In this document: piece by piece, positions 36,842-45,533 of the stretch | Position numbering within the stretch: the stretch's first letter is position 1 | Layout of the letters: each line of letters begins with the position of its first letter | Assembly (NCBI GenBank): GCA_000230935.2 | Contig: AGIQ01000001.1 | Location: 496,001-560,000 of the forward strand | DNA length: 64,000 bases | Reading direction: 5' to 3' | From: Mycolicibacterium rhodesiae JS60 | Lineage (GTDB): Bacteria > Actinomycetota > Actinomycetes > Mycobacteriales > Mycobacteriaceae | The notes under the pieces: generated by a model | What the model was told of the DNA's origin: nothing | The model's database searches: none | The model's input: only the letters and a program-made list of their open reading frames with translations | Translations under genes and position numbers: made by a program

Positions 36842-38179
36842 CTAGTGCGGCGGGGGAAGCCGCAGTGTCAACCGTGCGCCGCCGAGTGGGCTGTCTCCCA
36901 GCGTGGCTGTGCCGCCGTGTAATTCGGCCTGCTGGGCGACCAAAGCCAGGCCGAGTCCGGAACCGGAGTGCGACGCCGTCGACCCGCGGGCAAAGCGTTC
37001 GAAGACCCTCGCGCGCTCCGCCTCCGGCACCCCGGAGCCGTTGTCGTCGATCGCGATCTGGACACCCTCTCGCGAGCTGACCGCCGACAGCTGCACGCGG
37101 GTCGCGCCACCGTGCTTGACCGCGTTGGCGATCGCGTTGTCCACCGCCAGCCGCAGACCGGCGGGCAGTCCGATGATGATGCAGGTGGGCGACGGCGCCA
37201 GCGACACCTCGAGGTCGGGGTAGACGCGCATCGCGTCGTGCGCGGCGCGGTCGAGCAGATCGGTGATGTCGACCGGAACCTGGTCGGCCTCAGTCGAAAG
37301 TTCGCCCTGGGCAAGGCGTTCCAGCGCACTCAGGGTGGCCTCGATGCGGTTCTGGGTGCGCGTGACGTCGCCGAGCAATTCCGCGCGTTGCTCGTCGGTC
37401 ACCTCCAGCGTGGCCAGGATCTCGATGTTGGTACGCATCGCGGTCAGCGGAGTGCGCAGCTCGTGGGCCGACACCGCGGCGAAGTCGCGCGCCGAGGCCA
37501 GCGCCGCCTGGGTCCGATCCTGTTCGGTCCAGATGCGTTCCAGTAGCCCCTTGATCGCCTCGCCGATCTCCACCGCCTCGGTGGCTCCGCCGATCTCGAC
37601 ATCGGGTGCCTTGTCGCCGGCCTGGATCTCCCGGGTCTGGGCGGCCAGCCGGCGCAGCGGCCGCACCGCGAACGTGGCCAGCACCCAGCCCAGCAGCGCT
37701 GCCGCGCAGACCGCGAACACGCAGATGATCAACACCCGGCGGTGCAGGTTGTTGGTATCGGCGATGGTGTCGTCGAAGGTCGCGCCGACCTCCAGCGTGG
37801 TGGCCACCGGGTAGGACAGTTCCACCGTGCGCACCCGATAGCGAACCCCGTCGACCTCGCCGGTCCCGTAGTCCGAGTCCAGCCGGGGCAATATGACCTC
37901 GGAATTGGACCGGACCGTGTCCCCCTGGCGGACCGTGATCACCACGTCCTGGTCGTTGGGCGACGGCGGGATCTGGTCGAGCCCGCGGGGCACGAACGGA
38001 ACCGCGAAACCTGCCGCCTCGTCGAGGCGCCGGTCCAGCCGTTCCAGGCGGTCGTTGGTGATGCCGACCCAGACGATGGTGCCGACGATGGTAACCACGA
38101 TCGCCGCGCCGATCGCCGTCGCGAACGCCACCCTGGTGCGCAGGGACGGCGTGCGGCGAAAGATCCGCGCGAGTTTCAC
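36842..38179 (-). CDS. prrB: Sensor histidine kinase PrrB
   Basis: 445 aa, as PrrB of M. tuberculosis (Rv0902c). TM1 (VAFATAIGAAIVVTIVGTIV), an extracytoplasmic sensor loop of about 110 residues, TM2 (VLIICVFAVCAAALLGWVLA), HAMP, then the dimerisation domain with the phospho-acceptor His in VSAHELRTPL. The ATPase domain has NAIANAVKHGG (N box), DNGSGVPE (G1) and GSGLGLALV (G2). GTG start four bases after the prrA stop. PrrAB is essential in M. tuberculosis and linked to nitrogen limitation and respiration. Confidence 0.95.
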   Translation of the reverse strand: MKLARIFRRTPSLRTRVAFATAIGAAIVVTIVGTIVWVGITNDRLERLDRRLDEAAGFAVPFVPRGLDQIPPSPNDQDVVITVRQGDTVRSNSEVILPRLDSDYGTGEVDGVRYRVRTVELSYPVATTLEVGATFDDTIADTNNLHRRVLIICVFAVCAAALLGWVLATFAVRPLRRLAAQTREIQAGDKAPDVEIGGATEAVEIGEAIKGLLERIWTEQDRTQAALASARDFAAVSAHELRTPLTAMRTNIEILATLEVTDEQRAELLGDVTRTQNRIEATLSALERLAQGELSTEADQVPVDITDLLDRAAHDAMRVYPDLEVSLAPSPTCIIIGLPAGLRLAVDNAIANAVKHGGATRVQLSAVSSREGVQIAIDDNGSGVPEAERARVFERFARGSTASHSGSGLGLALVAQQAELHGGTATLGDSPLGGARLTLRLPPPH

Positions 38180-38183
38180 GGGA

Positions 38184-38885
38184 TTACTGGGTGCGTAACA
38201 CGAAGCCCACGCCGCGCACGGTATGCAGCAGTCGGGGCGCGCCGCCCGCCTCGAGCTTGCGGCGCAGGTATCCGATGAAGACGTCGACGACGTTGGTGTC
38301 GGCGGCGAAGTCGTAGCCCCACACCAGTTCGAGCAGCTGGGCACGGGACAGCACCGCCGTCTTGTGCTCGGCGAGCACGGCCAACAGATCGAACTCACGC
38401 TTGGTCAGGTCGACGTCGACGCCGTTGACCCTGGCCCGCCGGCCGGGGATGTCGACCTCGAGCGGGCCGACCTGGATGGTCTCCGAGGAGAACGTGGCCG
38501 TCGCGCCGCGCCGGCGCAACAGGGCCTTGACCCGGGCCACCAGTTCAGCCAGCACGAACGGTTTGACCAGGTAATCGTCCGCCCCGGCCTCCAGGCCGGC
38601 GACCCGGTCGTCGACCGAGCTGCGGGCGGAGAGCACGCAGACCGGCACGTCGTTGTCCATCGCGCGCAGCGCGGTCACCACGCTCACGCCGTCCAGCACC
38701 GGCATGTTGATGTCGAGGATGATCGCGTCGGGTCTGGTCTCGGTGGCCGACCGCAGGGCTTCGGCGCCGTCGACGGCGGTGGCGACCTCGAATCCGGAGA
38801 GCCGCAGCCCGCGGTCCAGTGATGCGAGCACGTCGGGATCGTCATCGACCACCAGTACTCGGGGTGCGGCCGAACTACTGTCCAT
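38184..38885 (-). CDS. prrA: Response regulator PrrA
   Basis: 233 aa OmpR-type regulator. Receiver domain: acidic pair VVDDDPD, phospho-acceptor Asp58 in [17 protein letters not shown], and LVKPF. DNA-binding winged helix after residue 130, with [20 protein letters not shown] and [16 protein letters not shown]. Very similar to the M. tuberculosis protein in recall. First gene of the prrA-prrB operon and divergent from the ABC exporter region across 218 bases. Confidence 0.96.
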   Translation of the reverse strand: MDSSSAAPRVLVVDDDPDVLASLDRGLRLSGFEVATAVDGAEALRSATETRPDAIILDINMPVLDGVSVVTALRAMDNDVPVCVLSARSSVDDRVAGLEAGADDYLVKPFVLAELVARVKALLRRRGATATFSSETIQVGPLEVDIPGRRARVNGVDVDLTKREFDLLAVLAEHKTAVLSRAQLLELVWGYDFAADTNVVDVFIGYLRRKLEAGGAPRLLHTVRGVGFVLRTQ

Positions 38886-38959
38886 GGGCCCTATCTTGCC
38901 TGATCGACGGTCGTACCAGTGGGAGGCAGCCACGACACGATGACGTGCGGCGGAAGGGT

Positions 38960-38990
38960 TTGACCTCAATGATTGTTGAGGTTCTAGCGT
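38960..38990 (+). promoter_or_regulatory. MerR/SoxR-type promoter with 19-bp spacer
   Basis: -35 TTGACC (38960-38965), exactly 19 bp of spacer, -10 TAGCGT (38985-38990). Inside the spacer is a perfect dyad ACCTCAA (38963-38969)/TTGAGGT (38976-38982), the arms of known SoxR boxes. An over-long spacer with a centred dyad is the signature of promoters untwisted by MerR-family activators. It points toward the ABC exporter. No MerR-family gene lies in the window. Confidence 0.65.
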
Positions 38991-38997
38991 GTACGTC

Positions 38998-39084
38998 GTG
39001 GCCGATAACCGATTGCAATGCGTGCGATCATCGACATCGGGGGTCATGTCGGACGGTCTGCATATCTTCAGCAGTAGTCGATGA
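38998..39084 (+). CDS. possible leaderless 28-aa ORF before the ABC exporter
   Basis: GTG 7 nt after the -10 TAGCGT opens a 28-codon frame ([12 protein letters not shown]...FSSSR) ending in TGA 19 bases before the exporter start. Leaderless translation of such short frames is common in mycobacteria. It may act as a leader that couples translation to exporter expression, or be incidental. No homology is recognised. Confidence 0.35.
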   Translation: MADNRLQCVRSSTSGVMSDGLHIFSSSR

Positions 39085-39103
39085 CGAAAGAAATGGTTGA
39101 CGG

Positions 39104-41074
39104 GTGGACAAGGTGACTTCCGACATTCCGGTGCGCCCGGAACCGGCCATCGCCGCACCCCGCCCTGCGCCCAGGGCCGCCTCCGATCTGCTGCGCTTGC
39201 TGCCCTATCTGATGCCGTTTCGCGCGCGCTGGATCGCGATGATCATCGTCGCGGTCACCAGCCTGGTCGCCACCGTCGCCATCCCGTTGATGACGAAGGC
39301 GGTGATCGACGGCCCGGTCCGCCACCAGGACCAGCACGGGTTGTGGGTGCTTGGTGCCGCGGCCATGGGCGTGGGCATCTCCGAGGCGGTGCTGTGGTTC
39401 ATCCGCCGCTGGCTGGTGGCCCGAGCGACGATGGGCGTCGAGGCCGACATCCGCAAGGATCTCTACGCCCGGCTGCAGATCTTGCCGATGTCGTTTCACG
39501 GCCGGTGGCAATCCGGCCAGCTGCTGTCACGAATCATGAATGACCTCAGCACTATTCGCCGACTGCTGTCGTTCGGACTGGTCTTCCTGATCCTCAACGT
39601 CCTGCAGATCACGGTCGTCACGATCATCCTGCTGGCCATGTACTGGCCGCTCGGGGTGGTGGTGCTCATCTCGATCGCGCCGATCACGCTGACCGTGCTG
39701 CACTTCGAACGGGCCTTCAGCCGGCTGGCCCGCCAGGCCCAGGACCAGGCCGGCCACATCGCCACCCATGTCGAGGAGTCGGCGCTGGGATTGCGCGCGG
39801 TGAAGTCCTTCGGCCGCGAGGATTACGTCTACGACCGCTTCGACGAGCAAGCCAGCACGTTGTATGACACCCAGATCCAGAAGGTCGCGGTATCGGCGAA
39901 GTTCTGGACCATGCTCGAGGTGATCCCCAACCTCACGTTGATCGTCGTGCTGGGCTTCGGGGCGTACGCGGCCGGCCACGGGCTGGTCACGATGGGCACC
40001 CTGGTCGCCTTCATCACGATGATGCTGTCGCTGGTCTGGCCGATCGCCTCGCTCGGCTTCCTGCTGTCGATGACCCAGGAGTCGATGACGGCGGCCAACC
40101 GGATCGCCGAGATCTTCGACGCCCCCCGCGAGATCATCGACGGGCCGCGCACTGCCGCGCCGCAGGGGGGCCGGCTGGAGTTGGACGACGTGGGGTTTCG
40201 GTTCCCTGCGGCGGCGGGGATCGACAGCTCCAGTCCTGACTCCGACACGTTCGCGCTGCGCCACGTCAATGTGACAGTCGAACCGGGGGAGACCCTCGCG
40301 TTGGTGGGCGCCACCGGTGCGGGCAAGTCGGTACTGGCCTCGCTGCTGCCCCGGCTCTACGACGTCACCGAGGGCGCGATCCGCGTCGACGGCACCGACA
40401 TCCGCGACCTCACGTTGGACGCGCTGCGCGAGACCGTTGCCACCGCCTTCGAGGACCCGACGCTGTTCTCCATGTCGGTGGCCGAGAACCTCCGGCTCGG
40501 CAGGCCCGAGGCAACTGACTCCGACCTGCACCGGGCCATCGAGATCGCCGCCGCGCAGTTCGTCTACGACCTGCCGTACGGTCTGGCGACGCGCATCGGC
40601 GAACAGGGAATGAGCCTGTCCGGTGGTCAGCGGCAACGACTTTCGCTTGCCCGTGCGATTCTGGCCGCGCCGCGCATCCTGGTGCTCGACGACACGTTGT
40701 CGGCCCTCGACGTCCACACCGAGGCCGAGGTCACCGAGGCGCTGGGCCGGGTGCTGGCCGGTGTCACTGCGGTGGTGGTCGCCCACCGCGCCTCGACCGT
40801 CCTGCTGGCCGACAAGGTCGCACTGCTCGACACCGTCGATGGCGCGGGCACCATCACCCACGTCGGTACCCACGCCGAATTGCTGGCAGGGGTTCCGCGA
40901 TACCGCTTCCTGCTGGCCGCCGACGACGAACTCGACGACGGCTGCGAGCACCAGCCCGGCTGGGAGGACGACGACGAGCGCCGCAGGCTCGACCGTGCCT
41001 ACGAGGAAGCCTGCGAGGAGCGCGGTGCCGCGCGCCGCACCGCCGACTATGCGTCGGAAGGCAGGAGGCGATGA
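39104..41074 (+). CDS. ABC exporter subunit 1 (TM-NBD, degenerate catalytic site)
   Basis: 656 aa half-transporter: six TMs in residues 30-330, then the NBD. Walker A GATGAGKS near 405, signature LSGGQ near 505, Walker B VLDD with Asp530 in place of the catalytic Glu ([10 protein letters not shown]), and H-loop AHRAS. An acidic/basic C-terminal tail of 50 residues follows. The Glu-to-Asp change marks it as the degenerate-site half of a heterodimeric type IV exporter. Its stop overlaps the ATG of subunit 2. It probably exports a lipid, peptide or toxic compound. Confidence 0.9.
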   Translation: MDKVTSDIPVRPEPAIAAPRPAPRAASDLLRLLPYLMPFRARWIAMIIVAVTSLVATVAIPLMTKAVIDGPVRHQDQHGLWVLGAAAMGVGISEAVLWFIRRWLVARATMGVEADIRKDLYARLQILPMSFHGRWQSGQLLSRIMNDLSTIRRLLSFGLVFLILNVLQITVVTIILLAMYWPLGVVVLISIAPITLTVLHFERAFSRLARQAQDQAGHIATHVEESALGLRAVKSFGREDYVYDRFDEQASTLYDTQIQKVAVSAKFWTMLEVIPNLTLIVVLGFGAYAAGHGLVTMGTLVAFITMMLSLVWPIASLGFLLSMTQESMTAANRIAEIFDAPREIIDGPRTAAPQGGRLELDDVGFRFPAAAGIDSSSPDSDTFALRHVNVTVEPGETLALVGATGAGKSVLASLLPRLYDVTEGAIRVDGTDIRDLTLDALRETVATAFEDPTLFSMSVAENLRLGRPEATDSDLHRAIEIAAAQFVYDLPYGLATRIGEQGMSLSGGQRQRLSLARAILAAPRILVLDDTLSALDVHTEAEVTEALGRVLAGVTAVVVAHRASTVLLADKVALLDTVDGAGTITHVGTHAELLAGVPRYRFLLAADDELDDGCEHQPGWEDDDERRRLDRAYEEACEERGAARRTADYASEGRRR

Positions 41075-42888
41075 CGGCGACGGAATGGCGGGGCCGGCTC
41101 GACGAGCAGCCCGAGGACCTGCCCATCGACGACGTCAGACCACGCCGCCGCGAAGCACGCGCGCTGCTGGGCTCGCTGCTGGCGCCGTTCCAGCTGACCG
41201 TCGGGCTGCTCGCCATCGTGGTCGTGGTGGAAAACGCTGCGCGGCTGGCGGTTCCGCTGCTCGTACAGCGCGGCATCGACCATGCGATCCCACCGCTGCT
41301 GGCCGGCGGCTCGGCGCGCGAACTGATCATCGTCATCGCCGTGCTGTGCGGCGTGGTGTGTGTGCAGGCGATCAGCCGGCTGGTGTTCCTCAACCGCTCC
41401 GGGCGGATCGGCCAACGGGTGCTGCTGGAGGTGCGCCGCCGGGTGTTCCGGCACTTTCAGCGCCTCGACGTCGCCTTTCATGACCGCTACACCTCGGGAC
41501 GGGTGGTCAGCCGGCTGACCAACGACGTCGAGGCGATCCAGGACATGCTGGAGACCGGCTTCGACAGCCTGATCACCGCGGTGCTGACCCTGTTCGGCAC
41601 GGCTATCCTGCTGGTCGCTCTCGACGCGAAGCTGGGGCTGATGTGCCTGGCCGCCTTCCCGATCCTCGTCGCACTGGTGTGGTGGTTCTCGTCCGAGTCG
41701 GCCAAGACGTATCGCCGGGTGCGGGAGAGCGCCGCGCTGGTGATCGTGCAGTTCGTCGAGACGATGACAGGCATCAAGGCGGTGCAGGCCTACCGTCGCG
41801 AGCCGCGCAATCAGGAGATCTTCGAAGAGGTCGCGGATCGGTACCGCGAGGACAACGAGCAGACCTTCCGGCAGCTGGCGATCTTCATGCCCGCGGTCAA
41901 GCTCGTCGGCAACCTGACCACCGGTGTGGTGCTGCTGTACGGCGGTTTTCGGGTGCTGCACGGCGAGATGACCATCGGCACGCTCGCGGCGTTCCTGCTG
42001 TATCTGCGGATGTTCTTCGAACCGATGCAGGAGATCTCGCAGTTCTTCAACACCTTTCAGTCGGCGTCGTCGGCGCTGGAGAAGCTGGCCGGGGTGCTGG
42101 CCCAGAAACCGGCCATCGCCGACCCCCCGGTTCCGGTTCACCCGGAGCGGATTCGCGGTGAGATCGCCTTCGACAACGTGCGATTCAGCTATGTGCCCGA
42201 TCGTCCGGTGCTACCCGGGCTGTCCCTCGTGGTGCCCGCCGGCCAAACCGTCGCACTCGTCGGCACCACCGGCGCCGGCAAGACCACGATCGCCAAATTG
42301 ATCGCCCGGTTCTACGACCCGAGTGCCGGGGTGGTCACCCTCGACGGTGTCGATCTGCGGGACTTCGCCCAAAGCGAGTTGCGCCGCCACGTCGTGATGG
42401 TCACTCAGGAGAACTTCCTGTTCTCCGGAAGCGTCGCCGACAACATCCGGTTCGGCCGCCCGTCGGCCACCGACGCCGAAGTGCATGCGGCGGCCGAAGC
42501 GGTAGGCGCCGACGAGTTCATCGCGGCGCTGCCCGAGGGCTATGACACCGACGTCGCAACCCGCGGTGGACGGCTGTCCGCGGGGCAGCGACAACTGATC
42601 GCGTTCGCCCGCGCGTTTCTCGCCGATCCGGCGGTGCTGATCCTCGACGAGGCGACCTCCTCATTGGACATCCCGAGCGAACGGCTGGTGCAGCGGGCGC
42701 TGCGGACGGTGCTGGCCGACCGGACGGCGCTGATCATCGCCCACCGGTTGTCGACCGTCGAGATCGCCGATCGGGTACTGGTGCTCGAGCATGGCCGCAT
42801 CGTCGAGGACGGGCCGCCCAGCGACCTCATCGATTCGCAGGGGCGCTACGCGGCGCTGCACCGGGCCTGGCTGGAGTCCCTGGCGTAA
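41071..42888 (+). CDS. ABC exporter subunit 2 (TM-NBD, canonical catalytic site)
   Basis: 605 aa with the same architecture. Walker A GTTGAGKT, signature LSAGQ (Gly to Ala), Walker B LILDEATSSLD with catalytic Glu527, and H-loop AHRLS. Translationally coupled to subunit 1 by an ATGA overlap, so equimolar assembly is expected. The deviant LSAGQ would pair with the deviant Asp530 of subunit 1 in one composite site, while the other site is fully canonical. Confidence 0.92.
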   Translation: MTATEWRGRLDEQPEDLPIDDVRPRRREARALLGSLLAPFQLTVGLLAIVVVVENAARLAVPLLVQRGIDHAIPPLLAGGSARELIIVIAVLCGVVCVQAISRLVFLNRSGRIGQRVLLEVRRRVFRHFQRLDVAFHDRYTSGRVVSRLTNDVEAIQDMLETGFDSLITAVLTLFGTAILLVALDAKLGLMCLAAFPILVALVWWFSSESAKTYRRVRESAALVIVQFVETMTGIKAVQAYRREPRNQEIFEEVADRYREDNEQTFRQLAIFMPAVKLVGNLTTGVVLLYGGFRVLHGEMTIGTLAAFLLYLRMFFEPMQEISQFFNTFQSASSALEKLAGVLAQKPAIADPPVPVHPERIRGEIAFDNVRFSYVPDRPVLPGLSLVVPAGQTVALVGTTGAGKTTIAKLIARFYDPSAGVVTLDGVDLRDFAQSELRRHVVMVTQENFLFSGSVADNIRFGRPSATDAEVHAAAEAVGADEFIAALPEGYDTDVATRGGRLSAGQRQLIAFARAFLADPAVLILDEATSSLDIPSERLVQRALRTVLADRTALIIAHRLSTVEIADRVLVLEHGRIVEDGPPSDLIDSQGRYAALHRAWLESLA

Positions 42889-42927
42889 TCGCGCCCACAT
42901 GTGGTCGCGGGCGCGGAAAATGTGCGT

Positions 42928-43578
42928 ATGCAGCGCTACGTCGATCGGGTCGACGCGGGCCGCCGGCTGGCCAGCTCGCTGCTGGCGTACCGGGACCGCG
43001 ACGCGCTCGTTCTCGGCCTGCCGCGCGGCGGGGTTCCGGTGGCCTTTGAGGTTGCCAAGGAACTCCAGGCCCCACTGGATGTGCTCGTCGTGCGCAAGCT
43101 CGGGGTGCCCAGCCAGCCCGAGCTGGCGTTCGGCGCCATCGGCGAGGGCGGGGTGCGCGTGCTCAACGATTCGGTACTGCGGCATGTGCTCGTCAGCGCG
43201 GCGGAGATCGCCGAGGTGGAGGCCGGCCAGCGCACCGAACTGCAGCGCCGCGTCGAGCGCTACCGGGGCGGCCGCCCCCCGATCCCGTTGACGGGCCGGG
43301 TCGTGGTGATCGTCGACGACGGATTCGCCACCGGCTCGACGGCCCGCGCGGCCTGCCTGGTGGCTCGCGCCCAGGGCGCGGCGACGGTGGTGCTGGCCGC
43401 CCCGATCGGCGCAGCCGACACCATCGCCGAATTGCGCGACTATGCCGACGATGTCGTATGTCCAGGTGCGCCACGGCATTTCAGCGCGGTGGGCCAGGGC
43501 TACGACAACTTCGACCAGACCTCCGACGAGGAAGTCTGCATACTTCTGCGGTGCGCCGAGCGCGGCTTTACGCAATGA
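42928..43578 (+). CDS. Phosphoribosyltransferase-domain protein
   Basis: 216 aa. PRPP loop VVVIVDDGFATGSTARAA and the preceding LVLGLPRGGVPVAFEVAKEL are typical of the stand-alone PRTase-like group. It resembles the N-terminal domain of M. tuberculosis Rv0571c (from memory). The acceptor base or whether PRPP is used at all is unknown. ATG chosen as the first well-placed start; the preceding 39 bases contain a CCACATGTGG palindrome but no clear promoter. It is followed by the NrtR-like gene. Confidence 0.85.
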   Translation: MQRYVDRVDAGRRLASSLLAYRDRDALVLGLPRGGVPVAFEVAKELQAPLDVLVVRKLGVPSQPELAFGAIGEGGVRVLNDSVLRHVLVSAAEIAEVEAGQRTELQRRVERYRGGRPPIPLTGRVVVIVDDGFATGSTARAACLVARAQGAATVVLAAPIGAADTIAELRDYADDVVCPGAPRHFSAVGQGYDNFDQTSDEEVCILLRCAERGFTQ

Positions 43579-43633
43579 TGAGTTAATCAGCGAAACAACG
43601 AATCACCCACTGGATCACTACCCGCGCCCGAAT

Positions 43634-44227
43634 GTGGCCGTGGACACCGCGCTTCTGACCCTCGACCCGGCCGACCCGGAGTTGATGGTCCTTCAGGTGC
43701 GCCGCGCCGATGCTCCCGGCTGGGCGCTGCCGGGAACCTTCCTGCATCCCGGTGAGCGCCTTGCCGATGCGGTCGAGCGCTCCCTTCAGGTCAAGGCCGG
43801 CGTGCGTGGACTGCGCCCGCGCCAGCTACACGTCTACGACGACCCGGCACGCGACAGCCGCGGATGGGTGCTGTCGGTGGCCCACGTCGAAGTGGTGGCG
43901 ATCCGGCGCCTGGAGTCCCGCAGACAGGGCCAGACCCGCCTGATCGCGGTAGACCGCCCGGGACGGCTGCGGTACGGGCACGCCGAGATCATCGCCCGCG
44001 CGGTGGAACACGTTCGCGACCACTACGCCGAGCAGCCCGATCCCGGCCACCTGCTGGGCCGGCAGTTCACCCTCGGCGAGCTGCACCGGGTGCATCAGGC
44101 GGTCGCCGGTCGGCCGCTGCAGCGCGACGGGTTCCGGCGGCTGATGAAACCGCTGTTGCTGCCCACCGGCCATCTGGTCACCCGCACCGGCGGGCGGCCC
44201 GCCGAGCTGTTCCGGCGCAACACCTAA
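43634..44227 (+). CDS. NrtR-like NUDIX/winged-helix protein with degenerate NUDIX box
   Basis: 197 aa from the first in-frame GTG. The domain clearly starts earlier (HYPRPNVAVDTALL), but no standard start codon occurs between the PRTase stop and this GTG. The nearest upstream ATG (43442) would overlap the PRTase by 137 bases. The NUDIX box GERLADAVERSLQVKAGV lacks the Glu residues of REUxEExGU, so hydrolysis is unlikely. The C-terminal FTLGELHRVHQAVAGRPLQR...GRPAELFRRN matches the NrtR winged helix, which senses ADP-ribose-type ligands. Probably a transcriptional regulator. Confidence 0.75.
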   Translation: MAVDTALLTLDPADPELMVLQVRRADAPGWALPGTFLHPGERLADAVERSLQVKAGVRGLRPRQLHVYDDPARDSRGWVLSVAHVEVVAIRRLESRRQGQTRLIAVDRPGRLRYGHAEIIARAVEHVRDHYAEQPDPGHLLGRQFTLGELHRVHQAVAGRPLQRDGFRRLMKPLLLPTGHLVTRTGGRPAELFRRNT

Positions 44228-45453
44228 CCGGTGATCTCGCGCCCGATCAGTCGGCGCGCCACGATCCACTGTTGAAGTTCGTTTGCGCCTTCGAAGATCT
44301 CGAGGATCTTGGCATCGCGGTACATCTCTTCGAGGCGCACCGATTCGCCGGTCTCGCCGACCTGGCGGGCGAAGCCGAGCGCGCCGTGGATCTGAATCGC
44401 CTCGCGCACAAGGTCGTTGGCAAGACGGGTGCCATAGGCCTTGGCCATGGCGGCCTCGGGCTCGGCGGTGGCGTCGCCGGTGTCGAGCAGCATCGCGGCC
44501 TTCTGGTACAGGCTGCGGGCGCATTCCAGTTCGGTGGCGCGCTGGGCCATCTGGAATTGCCAGTGCTGCATGGCCCCCAGCGGCTTGCCGAAGACGTGGC
44601 GGGTCCGCAGCCGGTGCACCGCGAGGTCGAGGGCGGCCTGGGCCACGCCGACGCCGGCCGCGCCGATTCCGATCCGGCCGCGAACAAGCGCCGACAACGC
44701 CACGGCCATGCCCCGGCCCCACTCGCCCAGGAGGTTCTCGCGCGGCACGCGTACCTCGTCGAGGACAATGTCGGCGGTGATCTGCCCGCGATGGCCCATC
44801 TTCAGATCGGGGCTACCGATCCGCACTCCCGGGCTCGTCAGGTCGATCAACAACATGTGTGCCCGGCCGCCGGTCCGCCCGGCTCGCACCAACATCGAAA
44901 CCCAATTGGCCACAACGCTGTTGGTGATCCACCGCTTCCGGCCGGTGACGATGAACTCGCCATCGCTCTCTTCTGCGAACGTGCCGAGCCGCTCGGCCGT
45001 CAGGTCCGAACTCGTCTCGGGCTCTGTGGTGGCGAATGCGAATGCCTGTCGGCCGGATACCAGCTCAGGCACCAGCATGTCGCGTAGCCGGGCGTCGGCG
45101 TAGCGCAGGGTGGCGGGAACCAGAATGCACTGGCCGTCATAGACCCCTGCCATCGAGGACGATTCGTACGCGATCTCCTCGGCGACCGTGCAGGTGCCCA
45201 ACATCGGGTATTGCAGACCGGCGCCGTGCTCGGGTCCGAACGGCACGGCGAACATCCCATCGGAGGCGAGCCCGCGGAACGACTGCCAGGGAAAGCTGTC
45301 GACCGACTCCTGGCGGGATCCGATCTCACGTGCCAGGGGGGCGAGATGGCGTGCGACGGACTCGCGCGCTCGCGCCCTCAGCTCGACGGTCTCTGTCGGC
45401 AGGAAGACGTCGTGGGACATGTCATCTTGCGTACGGCGAATGGCGGCGGTCAT
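44224..45453 (-). CDS. Acyl-CoA dehydrogenase
   Basis: 409 aa flavoprotein of the ACAD family. FAFATTEPETSSDLTAERLG and KRWITNS bind FAD/substrate, and the C-terminal domain has RQVGETGES then EIFEGANELQQWIVARRL. The catalytic Glu position of the fatty-acyl branch falls in EIFEGANE. Substrate unknown. ATG with GAGGAG site. Divergent from a TetR gene across an 80-base region with a large perfect inverted repeat, so regulation by that TetR is likely. Stop overlaps the NrtR-like stop by four bases. Confidence 0.9.
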   Translation of the reverse strand: MTAAIRRTQDDMSHDVFLPTETVELRARARESVARHLAPLAREIGSRQESVDSFPWQSFRGLASDGMFAVPFGPEHGAGLQYPMLGTCTVAEEIAYESSSMAGVYDGQCILVPATLRYADARLRDMLVPELVSGRQAFAFATTEPETSSDLTAERLGTFAEESDGEFIVTGRKRWITNSVVANWVSMLVRAGRTGGRAHMLLIDLTSPGVRIGSPDLKMGHRGQITADIVLDEVRVPRENLLGEWGRGMAVALSALVRGRIGIGAAGVGVAQAALDLAVHRLRTRHVFGKPLGAMQHWQFQMAQRATELECARSLYQKAAMLLDTGDATAEPEAAMAKAYGTRLANDLVREAIQIHGALGFARQVGETGESVRLEEMYRDAKILEIFEGANELQQWIVARRLIGREITG

Positions 45454-45469
45454 GGGCGAGCTCCTCGAT

Positions 45470-45518
45470 AATCGGACGATCGTTCGAATACTAGCTGAAT
45501 TCGAACGATCGTCCGATT
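45470..45518. promoter_or_regulatory. perfect 20-bp inverted repeat: TetR operator
   Basis: Arms 45470-45489 and 45499-45518 are exact reverse complements around a 9-base centre. Each arm contains the near-palindrome CGGACGATCGTTCG. It lies between the divergent acyl-CoA dehydrogenase and TetR genes, covering where both promoters must be. This looks like two TetR half-operators arranged for two dimers. Confidence 0.75.
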
Positions 45519-45521
45519 CGA

Positions 45522-45527
45522 TAGGAT
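45522..45527 (+). promoter_or_regulatory. -10 element (TAGGAT) of leaderless TetR
   Basis: TAGGAT lies 6 nt before the GTG at 45534, directly beside the inverted repeat, so an operator-bound repressor would block it. Confidence 0.5.
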
Positions 45528-45533
45528 GGGCGG

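Noticed and set aside
42895..42904. Palindrome CCACATGTGG before the PRTase gene
   Set aside because: Single short palindrome with no second copy or promoter element; expected by chance in a GC-rich genome.
43442..43633. ATG at 43442 as start of the NrtR-like protein
   Set aside because: It would overlap the PRTase gene by 137 bases, and the added residues up to about 43600 look like a shadow of that gene (Thr/Ser/Arg-rich). Kept only as part of the start-codon finding.
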